NCBI RefSeq assembly: GCF_047511655.1
Contig: NC_133392.1
Location: 89,273,042 to 89,337,041, forward strand
Origin: Castor canadensis
Lineage: Eukaryota; Chordata; Mammalia; Rodentia; Castoridae
Direction of reading: 5' to 3'
DNA length: 64,000 nucleotides
Part shown: in pieces, positions 1 to 11,500 of the stretch
Position numbering within the stretch: position 1 is the first letter of the stretch
Layout: every line of letters starts with the position of its first letter
Position numbers and translations under genes: made by a program
The notes under the pieces: model-generated
Database searches by the model: none
Seen by the model: the letters and a program-made list of their open reading frames with translations, nothing else
Told to the model about the DNA's origin: nothing

Positions 1-292
1 TGATCTTGCCACTAAACAACCTCAGAGGTCTCCTTGGTCAACCATCCATGTTTCAGAAAAAGTAAAACCACATTCTTAAGTTAGATCTTCTTAACTCTAC
101 TGACATATTTCTTTCGTTCTTTCTCCACAATATTTTATTGCAGAATATTGAGGTCACAATCACAGGAAGTGATGGTACTTTAAACCACCATGCTAGCGGG
201 AACAACCCAGGTTCAGGTAGAGTTTAGTGTGTTCCTAGCATCTGATTACTCCCCGTTGCTATGTCCAGGAAAAAATGGTCCCTTGTACTTAC

Positions 293-511
293 AGACATGC
301 TTCCAGATTTATCAAGAACCAAGCACACAATTCTTTCTCTGGGCCTCAGCAATGAGAAGACAGGTGGAGGAGGCGATGTTTCCATAGGTGTGGAATTTTT
401 AAAATCCTCAGAATTGCTGATTACCTCCCATGTACTTCTGTAACCACACTTTATATTTTGTAAACTTGGAGATTCCTGGTTATGGTTTTTTTCATTACAG
501 AATTCAACTAC
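293..511 (-). CDS. CLCA4: CLCA4 copy A exon 6
   Basis: 73 codons. Acceptor ttttag|GTA, donor TCT|GTAAGT. Encodes [19 protein letters not shown], then the same VWA opening as copy B ending DKSGSMS. It is the last exon inside the window. Seven residues differ from copy B, all in the first 42. Confidence 0.95.
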
Positions 512-3500
512 CTAAAAGGTTAACAAAATGAAAATATAATATTACTGTACTATGGAATAAAATCCTTCCTACAAACCTGAAAAAACTAAAATGCTCTGAA
601 AATGTACTTTTACTGTAATAGTACCAATAATAATAGATAATACTAGTTGAGTGTTTACCATTTGTCAGCCAATGTTCAAAGAAAACTCTATTAATATATT
701 GAATCTGCATGTCACAAGGACAGGTATTTTAGATCAGTTATGTCAGGGCTGGGGATGTATTCTAGTGAATAGATTACTTGCCTACCATATGAAGGCCCTG
801 GATTCAGTCCCTAGCAATGTAATAATAATAACAATAATAATAATAATAATAGAAGTAGTAATAAACAATCATAATAAAATTTAAAAATGAATAAAATCAG
901 CTATAACCTTTGGTCATAAATTCTGGTAGCAATGGTTGGCATACTTACCGAATCAATACTTTGCATAAACATTACGGAAGCCTTTTCTGTTTGAACTTCA
1001 TCAGGGAAGAACTGACAGTCTTTTTCATACAGTTTCGTGGTAGAATTAGTTCTGCATGTTCTAAATACACAGCTGCCTCCTTGACATGTGTAAACTCTGT
1101 TTAGACCAGAGATACCTGTGGAACACCTGAACATAGGTGACAGTCTTTGAGTCAACAACCTCGTTATTAACACTTTTAAAACATCTTAACCGGTTCTTTT
1201 CATGGTGATCTTTGTGTCAAGATGCCTTTCTATGTGTACCTTGTACTTTCTATGCTGACAGCAAATGTTGAGAGTTCTAATTCAAGTATTACCTTTTTTT
1301 CCCCAAGAAATTAGGGTGGGAAAATTTAAATGTGACCCTAAGACATACATAATGGCTGAATTCTCTGCTGGGATTGAAGCTGCTGGTTTCTTGCTTGGCC
1401 TTCTCTCCTGCTGGTTTTGTAGTGGAAACTGCAGTGCAGGCACGCCTGGATGAAGGAACTTGTGAAATCATTTACTTTAAGTAGCTCGAGGTTCTGTGCA
1501 GATTTGTTTTCGAGGGGGAGATATACACCCAAAGAGTGGGTCATGCCAGCTACATGTGTTTTGAAAATTTAAGGACCATTTTTATCAAAAGGAAAAGGCC
1601 ATTGGGAACCAAGAATGAGGTGCTGTCAAAAAGGAAATTAGAATAAGGAGTGATAGTGGCATTTTAGCATTGGTTATGGGTGGCAGTGATTATACAGCAC
1701 AGGGTGAATGTAAATATATCTCATCTTTTCCAGAGGCTTCCAGTTCAAATTCAGGAAGCAATGACTGGATTTCACTGAGTAATGTAGGAAGTCTTTTAAA
1801 TATATCTGTGCTCCTGTTGGCTGCAAACCTGGCGAACATAAGGATGCTATCTTTATGAACAATCTCGATGAATATTCTGCAGAAGAAGTGCCATTTATGA
1901 CATAAACCATTGTAATCCATGTAGCATTTTAAACATGCATCCCTGAAAACTGTGCAGTGGGCAGAGGAAGGGCCTTCATGGAAATCATGTACTCTCAGTT
2001 TACCTTTCAATTTGTGACAACGTCTGTAGCCCCAGAAGGACCTGTAACATTGATGAGGCTGCCTCCACCCAATTTTAGGCAAGTGTTCTATCACCTGAGC
2101 CACAAGTGACAATGCCTTAATAATGGCACCCAATTTTGAATGTATTCCCCCCACCGACAATTTCGCTCTCTTGACCTCAGAATCAAGAGGATCCTCTATT
2201 AACAGCTGTGATGCTAGGCTGATTTTTTAAATGACATTTTAAAATCTCTGAGAAGTTCCTAGTTGAGTTGTTGAAGTTGCTTGATATACTACTTAGCTCA
2301 CGTTAGCAGGACATAACCAGTTTTGTTCATTTTATGGAATATGGATGATTTTATGGACCTCCACCGATAGTAAGTTCATCTACATAGTGTACAATTTTGG
2401 TCCAAATGAGTTCTGGCACCCTTGGCAGAGAGGTATAATATATCAAATTGCCCACCAAAAGTTAAATGTTAAATTTATGTGTATTTTAAATAGGCAACCA
2501 GCTTATTTATGATCAATTTTCTAAAAACTTAAAACAGTATGTGATATAACATCTATTATTTTCACTGAGAAAATTGCACAATTATCATTTGAAAGAAGTC
2601 AAAGCAAGGAAAATAAGACCAGCTAAAAGCCTGAGGTAACCTAGGAGAGACAGATAGTCATGCCTTGTTGCTTCAATTTTCTTTGACTTAGCGCTGTAGA
2701 AAGGCTGGTCTTCATTGTACTCATCAAACACTCCCCAGCGGAGATGGGCCCACTCGTGCACAAGCAGTCTACCTGTGGGAAAGCATTTTTAAATATGGTC
2801 ATAATTCAACTGACAAAATTAGTGTCTTAAAAATTTGAATGGCACACACCTGTAATCCCAGGACCTGGGAAGAAGAGGCAGGAAAGTCACAAGTTCCAGG
2901 CCAGCCTGGGCCTACATATCTCAAAAAGAATTTGTTTTTTTAAAAAGAAGATGTCTGTTCAATTATTAAAGAACATTCAGGTTTTCCATAACTCTCAACA
3001 TTTATAGTTTTATTTATGAGAAGAGGCTACTGTGTTGAATGCCAATATATAGTGTAATCTCTTTTTATCCCACGTTATAAAAACATTTATGGAGTATATA
3101 CAATGGTCAAAGTAGACTAGGATTTGGGTTTTGATTCTGGGGAGGAGGGGCAAAAAGTCTGACATATTTTGATGGTTTATGGCTTTCCAAATATGAACCC
3201 TATCAACAGTAATTGTGTTGCGTTAAAATACAAAGGGTGTGCAGTTATGGGGAAAAAAGCATGTCCATAAATGCTCTTGAGGGGGTGATAATGAAATAAG
3301 GATTGGGAAGCACTATTACAGATCAGATAAAATTTTGTGGATGTCTAAAGGAAGTGATTCACTTCTGATACATGAAGGATTAATTCTATGAAGCAGAAAA
3401 AAATTTTTTGGCAGTACTGAAGCCTGGACTCAGGGCCTTGCATTTACTAGGTAGGTGCTTTTACCACTTGAACCACACCCCCAACCCTTTTTCCTTTAGA

Positions 3501-4754
3501 TATTTTTAGCCTAAGGTCTCTCATTTCTGCCTAGACCACACCCTTCTATCTAGGCTTCAGGCATAGCTGGAATGACAGGCATGTGCCACCATGCCCCATT
3601 TTACTGGTTGAGACAGGGTCTCCCTAACTCTTTTCCAGGGCTGGCCTTAAACTGCAATCCTCCCCATCTCTACCTCCTGAGTAGCTAGAATTACAGGTAT
3701 GTACTATGTCCCCAACTGAAATAATAAATTTTGATAATATATTAACTATAGTACCAGATATTAAGAAATATAAAGATTTGTAAGATATAGTCTTTATTTT
3801 GGAGAAGTTTTGAGAAAGGTAGTTAGAATAAACCATTATTTTAAGTATTTCAGGATGAGTTGCAGAGTACAGATGAATCCACAGCTTAAGATGTAGAAAA
3901 AGAAATAAACTTTTAGTGATAAAATTGGGGAAAACTTCAGAGGAAACAAATGGAGAGGAGACTAGAAATAAAATCTTTTCTGCTACAACGAATGCTTCAG
4001 TGTGCAAATGACCTCATGTGAGATCTGACACATGGGGAAACAGCAGTGTTAGGCAGAAGTCCTGCCTCTCAAAGCATGGTCCTGGACCAGCAACATCCAC
4101 ATCACCTGGAGCTCATTGCAAATGCACAGTTTCAGGCCCAACCTAAACCTTCTAGATCAGAATTTGAATTTTCAAAGATCCCAAGTTATCCCTTTATATA
4201 TTAAACTTTAAAATTATTGGCTTAAAGTTTGCTAGATAAATGAAACCAGGTGACTAGGAATAGAATTATAATTTTCAGTGTGGAAGGTAACAGTCCAATA
4301 TCAGCTACAGGAACAGGAGTTTGGTGAAATGTTTAAAAAATGAAAACTGCCTGCACCTGTGGCTGTCTTTATAGACAGGTCCACAATAATACTTGCTCCC
4401 TCCTCAGGTTGCCCCAGCTCCCACCCACCTTAAAAGCAGTCCCTGTGACTCAGAATTCCATTCCATCTTCATTCTCATCTCAGTTGGGCTGTCTGTTGTT
4501 ATTTGTAATAGAATTTCTATCCTGTGTGTGCATTTGTGTGCATGTGTGTACACACACTTTATTGTCTACTAATGGCAGCCTCCAGGCAGAACCTGGAGTT
4601 TCTGCCTGGGTGGCCCAAATTAACTTTCCAAGTATCGATTTTCCTTTGTTATTGTCACCACTGTTACCACAAATTTGCATAGATTTTGAGGGCTCTCTTG
4701 TTCGTCTTATTTTTCTAAAACCTGTGTTAGGGCATGGTTTGCAGAATGTGAGTT

Positions 4755-4803
<49 letters not shown>

Positions 4804-5512
4804 TACACCATACCATTATGGAATAAAGACCTGTCTGGAGAAGGGTGGGACCTGTCTTACTGTCTCAGTATCGAATAAGGCTGAATCAGATTAAAAAGCT
4901 TCTTTACAACAAAGGAAACAATTATCCAAGTAAAGATATAGCCGACAAATGGGAGAAAATCTTTGCCAGCTATTCATCTGATGAGGGATTAATATCCAGA
5001 ATAGATAAAGAGCTCAAAAAAACACCAAAAGAACAAATAATCCAATTAATAAGTAAACAAATGAATTGAACAGACAGTTCTCAGAAGAAGTACAAATGGC
5101 CAATAAACAAATGAAGAAATGTTCAAATTCTTTAACCATAAAGGAAACACTAAGATGCTATCTCACCCTGTCAAAATGGCTATCAGCAAGAAAGCAAACA
5201 ACAGAAAGTTATAGCAGAAATGCAGGGAAAGGGAACTTAAACACTGCTGGTGGGAATAAAAATTGGAGGTAGCCACTATGGAAATCATTATAGAATATCC
5301 TCAAAAAACTGAAAATAGAACTGCCATATGATCCTGCTATACCACCTTCAGGCATATATCCAAAGTAACGTAAGTCAGCATGCAGTAGAGATATCTGCAC
5401 ACCTGTGTTTATAGCAGCACTGTTCACAATAGCCAAGCTATCAAATCAGCCTAGGTGCTCATCAACTGATGAACACACACACGCATACGCACGCGCACGC
5501 GCGTGCACACAT

Positions 5513-5557
<45 letters not shown>

Positions 5558-8500
5558 GGAGCATTGTTCAGCCACAAAGAAGATTGAAATTGTGTCACTT
5601 GCAGGAAAATGGATGGAACTGGAGATCATCATGTTAAGTGAAATAAACCAGAATCAGAAAGACAAAAAAAAAAAAGAATAAGGTTGAGGCTAAGGGGAGG
5701 TGTGGGATATGGAAAGATCAAGAGCTCAGATGGAGACATTGGCCTGAAGAGAAATCTTCCTGTTCTATGACAGTTGGTGATAGTTTTCCTTGGTAAAAAT
5801 GATAGAGATAAATGTAAGTATAGATGAGGGTGGGGACTTCTATTTGCTCATTGAAGACACTTGTCATCTGATGGGAGTGAGAGTAAAAAGAGTGGCTAGA
5901 GATCTTGAGAAAATGGTAGAAATTTTAGAAAGCTTCTATGGGAAATGAGAAAGGGTGCTGAGATAAGCCCAGTAAAAATATTGTTAAAAGCATTGAAGGC
6001 TCCACTGAGCTTGGAAACTGTATTTGTAGTGATGTGAATTAATATTATAATTTATAATAACATATAACAGGAGCCAAAGAGACTGACTGGGTCATTCAGC
6101 CCTAAAGATTTAGTAAGTTACATGAAAACTATGGATAAGTGTGGTAGGGAATTGAGTTATTTCTACCTGTGGTTGAAGTGACTGACTTCACTGGTTATGC
6201 CTGCTAGAAATAAGGTACAGTGAGGAGGGTGCATTGGATCAAGCAGACAAGGAGAACATATGAGGGACATCTGGTTAGGATAATATATGAGGAACAGGTA
6301 ACACTGGGATGTGGGGGGTGATGGAGCTTTTAAGATTGGAGTAGGGAAAGCAGTCCAGATAATGACTAGGACTGGCTGAGTGCTGGCAGACAAGAGAATT
6401 AGTGAATGCTCAATGGACAGGCAATGGAGAGGATTGTGCGAGGATTCATGAGACTTTTCTGTGAATAGTGACATGAATTGGGCCAATCTTTAACAATGAC
6501 TTTCATTTTTTAAAGTAATGTGGGTAAAGCACATTCATTTGGAAAACTGATCTTAACATTTAGATTAATCTAGATGAAATTGCCAGTGTATGTATTGTGG
6601 GTTGAGATTATGAAAAGCCCATGAGAGCTTGACATAAGCACAGTTTTGCTCAATGATCTACAGGCTGAGTTTGGCAAGGCCCCAGCCACAGAAGGGGGTG
6701 AAGGAAAATGCAGCTCAGCTGCTTTTCCTAAGTTGTTTACATTTAGAGAAAGAAATAGGAAAGCAGGTTTCTCTTGTTACAGTGTCACTCCCTTCCCTGA
6801 CAACTGTTGCTCCATCTCCTTCTTTACCACTGCATATAAAAGACTCACTGAAGGAGGTATTGATGGATGGATTGGTGGAATTTTGATTGGCTGGCTATGG
6901 GCTGCTTGTGAGGCTGCTGCTGCTGCTACTGTCTGTTGTGTTCTCCCCCAGAGCAGCTTTCTGCACCGAGAACTTTGTACATAGGCATTAAAAAAGCTAA
7001 GCTAAAGAAGAGCTAAAGAGAACATGGGACAGTGCAAGTCTAATGACTGAGATTTTGAATTATGGGAATGCAGTTTTTAGATGTGGCTGCTGTTGTTTAT
7101 CTGTAAGTCTGAGCACCGTGACTTTAAAAGGGAACATGGGACAGGGCAAGTCTAAGGAAAGAGACTTCAAAGAATAGAAAAGAAGCGAGGTTTTAAAGAA
7201 TAGTAAAGAAGTAAGGCCATAAAGAATAGAGAAGAAAAGAAGCAAAGTAAAAGAAGAGAATAATAGAGAAAACAAGCAATGCAGCTGTTGTGCGTCTACA
7301 TCCAAGAGCCCATCACACCCGACCCCAACTTTCTGCATGTTTTTCTTTATCTTTTGTCCTTTCTGCATCTCCAGTTGCCCCCAGTTAGGTCGGTAGAACA
7401 AGAGCTCATGAGGAAGCTGGTGCATGTCTGAGAGAGAGAAAGAGAGAGAGAGAGAGAGGCGGTACTGGAGTTTGAACTGAGGGCTTTGCGTTTGCTAGGC
7501 AGTTGCTCTATCACTTTAGTCACACCTGCAGCCCTTTTGCTCTGGTTATTTTGGAGATAGGGACTTGCTTTGCTCATGTCTATCGGACCGCAGTCCTCCT
7601 GTTTTAAGCTTCCTACAGTAGCTGAGATGACAGGTAAGTGACACCAAACACAGCCTTTTCCCATTGAGATAACATCTTGCAACCTTTTTGCCCAGGCTGG
7701 ATCTGGAACCAGGATCCTCCCAATCTCAGCTTCTCATGTGTTTAGGATGACAGGAGTGCACCACCATGCCGAGTTATTGGCTGAGATGGGATCTTGAGAA
7801 CTCCCTGCCTGCCCTGACCTCAAACCATGATCCTCCTGATTGCAGACTCCCAAGTAGCTAGGATTACAGGTGTGAGCCAAGGGAAACTGACTGAAGTTGT
7901 CATTTTTAATAAGTACAGATGATGAATTTCAGATAATTTCACTGGTATAACCAGATAGGTTGAATAATAATGTCAGCAAGTAACAGCCCATGAATGTTTT
8001 CTTATGACCAGCAACTGACATCCTGGCTCTTTCCAGCTTGCTACACATCTGGTTTCCATGGAGTTGTCTGTGACTGATTAATATTTAGGTGTGGAGAACT
8101 GGAACATTTAAAGCCTTAACTGTGCCTTCAGAAAACATTTATTATTTCTGGTTCTTTTCAAATTTCTGAAAACACTGTACATACTGAATTAACTAGGTTA
8201 ATGTTCACAAAAATTCTATGAGGTATAAACTTATTTATTCACCATTTTTCCTGGAATAAGACAGGGAGAATAGATCACTTGTTTCAGCTCACACTTCTAA
8301 TAAACAGAAGATCTGAGATTAAACCTAGAGACTTCTCAAAGCCTGCTCTCTTACCCTAGGATCAGACCTGCTTGCTGCAAAATTAGATGTTTTAACCCAA
8401 TCTCTTACCTGCTGGTCCATACTCATTTAGCTTTTTTCCCAATACAAAGTCAGGGGTGAAATAAATGTATTCTGCTTTTTCTTCACATTCTGTGAACTGC

Positions 8501-11500
8501 CTGGTATATGGTTCATCTCTGCCTGGAACGGTGGGTGGTGCAATTCTAACATCAGCCTGCGGATATTTAAAATGACTGTTAATAATTCAATAATGGAAAT
8601 GAAAACTTTTAGTGACTCAGAAACAATCTGTGGCAAGACCAGAGATCATCAGAAAATATTCTTTTTGACAGAGAAGATATTGACACTTACATGTGTGTAG
8701 CTCTCATATGTGGGCCTCCTGTATTGAAGGCTGTCCTCCCAACTCTCAGGAATTAATATAGACACATTTTTGAAAAAAAATCTTTTTTGTGTGGCTTCAA
8801 ACAGATAAGTAGATGCAGTAGTCACTATTTCCTGTATCAAAAGAAAAAATTCTGTGAGAATGGCCAAGTAGGGGCTCATACCAGTCATTTCCCACTTTTC
8901 ATTGTTAATACAAAAGCAACTGACTAATAAGTAGGATCTCTGCCTGTAATTCCATCTCTGTCACCTGTCTATCCCAAACTCTTGCTTCATCCTGCACACA
9001 GAAGGGCTTCTCAGTCTTCTATCCTCTTACCTCAAAGGGCAACTGCGTTATCTTGGTGACTAAAGGAATTGAGTAATATGAATATCTACCTGGACTTTGG
9101 AGTCATTTGTTTGATTCCATTACTGATGTTAGCACTTTCTGGGTGACAGATCTTGGTTGATTTATTTAATGCTCTGAAGCTCAGTTTCCTATCCTCTTTT
9201 AATGGACATTGCTACCCTAGCTATCTTTATGGCTGGCATGAGGATGGAATGAACTAGAACGGATGCTGCACATAAGCAATCCTAAAACTGTTTGATGCCA
9301 TTACTGATTGGAAGAAATGTGAGTCACAAACAGCATGGGCTGATGCAAGCTGAGGAAGACAGTTGTAGAAATTGGTATAGATGGCAGTTTCCTTTCCTCA
9401 CACCACCCCAAGGAGAGGCAGTAGGGCTGGGTGCTTGATGTGTGGGGTTAAGGAACAATCCATAATAGAGGTAAAATGTTGATCACAGAACAGTTACTTT
9501 GTCACCAAGCTGAAAATAATATCACCTTTTATTATCATGAACTGAAATTTACAAAGATTAGTTAGTAAGAGAAATTGTCCCTCCATAAATTCTATCATCT
9601 AGTGGGGAACTGATGGGTGAAAGGCCCTTAAGAACATCTACTGTACACGATCAAGTCCACTACATGAGGAATCCTGGATGGTGGATGATGATGTTAATTT
9701 CTTCATCATGGTGCAAGCATCCCAGTCTACCGTGTTGTGTCAAGATAGGCTCCTGTTTGATGCTTCCTGGTTTAACAGAAGCCCACACTAGAACTGTTCT
9801 TCAGAAATCCAGGTTCTCTTCCTGGTACTCTTTAAGACAGTCTAATGTGCTGACTCACGTGCACTGTATGAACCAAATTGATTGCATTCAGGACCGTGGG
9901 TTTAGTCAGAAGGTCAGAGATCAGATAACTGAAAGCCCAGAGGACTGGCTGGGAGGGAGGAAGAGGACTTTGGAGAACTCTAAGGTAGGTTGTAAATTAC
10001 TTCAGCATTGACCTAAGACAGGTGAAAGAACTCTCTCCCTTTCCTGAAGAATGCCTTCCTCTTCTAAATTAAGTGATATTTAAGTATCAAGGGGTTGTTA
10101 TGTTCTGTTTGAAGAGATGACTTTATGTATAAGAGATAAAAGTGTATTTGGTGATCAAATTGAGTTATAGATTGAACAAATAGGGTTGCTATGCATGATT
10201 GTGTGAGTTGTACATTGTTTCACTCAAGGGACTGTATTTATTTTGGAGTCTCAGTGGCCCTAGATGGCTGTCTTGGGATAGTGGTGTGTTCATTGGTTAT
10301 GGAGAGATTTTAGAGACCTATTAGATGTCTGAAATCCCCTGAAATATAATGGTTTTCAAACATTTTCTAGGCAGAATTCCTATTAACTCCTATTAAATGT
10401 CTTCTCAGAATTCTTATAACATCCTAGTTGGATCAAAGAAGATGAAGATATGAGTGTTTGCAAAAGTAATTAATTAGTTTCTGTAAATGAGCACCTCTGT
10501 GCTCCATCAGAATTTATAGACTTTAACTTAAAAATGACATACTGAATCACCTGAGCACACTCAGTTCATGCCCACCAAAGGCTTGAACAATAAGTGTCAG
10601 GACCCAGGAGAGAAGGAGTTGAAAATGAGGCCTTAGTAGATGTGGATATGAGGGAAATGGAAAATAATCCATACAGCTGTACTGTCAATCATTACACTGC
10701 ATGGAATATTGTAGCCTGAAGAAACTTCAGAAAATCAGAGGCATAGGCTTTGTCCTGTAGCCTTTCTCTTCCTCTGTTTGCCCTCAGCCAGAGGATTCAT
10801 ATCATCTGCACAGTGATGACTCAAATATATATCTACATAAATATTATCATCTGAAATTCAGATTGCTTTTTCCTCTAATTACATGCCTAAAAAGTGTATC
10901 AATTTCAAAATATCCCAAATAATTCAAGATCCCGAAAGTGCCATTTTTTCTTAGTTTTTTCCCATCCTTTCAAGTGTTCAGGTTAAAGACTTGAAGTCTT
11001 CCTTGACTCAGTATTTCCTTCCTTCTTCCCCTACACTCCCATCCAGACCATCAGGAAGTATTGTCTCTGATACTCTCCAAATATGTTCAGGATCACACAC
11101 TGTAATGATCTCTACTATGTCTTCCCTGTCCTTGTCACCATCACTTCTTACTGGCTAATACTTCCCACCTGAGTCTTTCTGCACCTCTGTTCTGCAACAG
11201 TGTTTATACAGGATGTGTGGCAAGTGCAAGCCCTCCACCATTTCCTCCACATGCAGTCAGAGAGTCCAGAACATACACAGGAGCAGTTCCTCCATTGCTC
11301 AGAACCCTTGAAGGATTCTCTTCTCACTCAGAGTAAGAGCCAATGTCTTTTCAGAGTGCACTGCTACCTCTTCCACTAACCCGCATCCATTGGCTCATTC
11401 TCTGGTGTTTCCTTGGTCATATCAAGTTGTTCTCCCCTCCATGCTGATCCTGTATCTAAGGGTTTTAACAAACTCTTCCCTCATTCACATTGTTCCTGTT

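Noticed and set aside
725-830. tRNA gene
   Set aside because: Box A/B-like motifs belong to an ID-like SINE with an A-rich tail; no complete cloverleaf is apparent.
1690-2160. 156-codon minus-strand open frame in intron 4 of copy A
   Set aside because: It is broken by an extra base in copy B, includes an ID-like fragment, has no recognisable domain and would interrupt a well-supported intron.
4340-4894. 184-codon plus-strand frame with a His-Thr run
   Set aside because: The run is the translated (CA)n microsatellite, and the rest lies in intronic sequence antisense to CLCA4.
9613-10011. 132-codon plus-strand frame, also open in copy B
   Set aside because: Openness in both copies is explained by the recent duplication; no recognisable protein feature, and it is antisense within intron 1.
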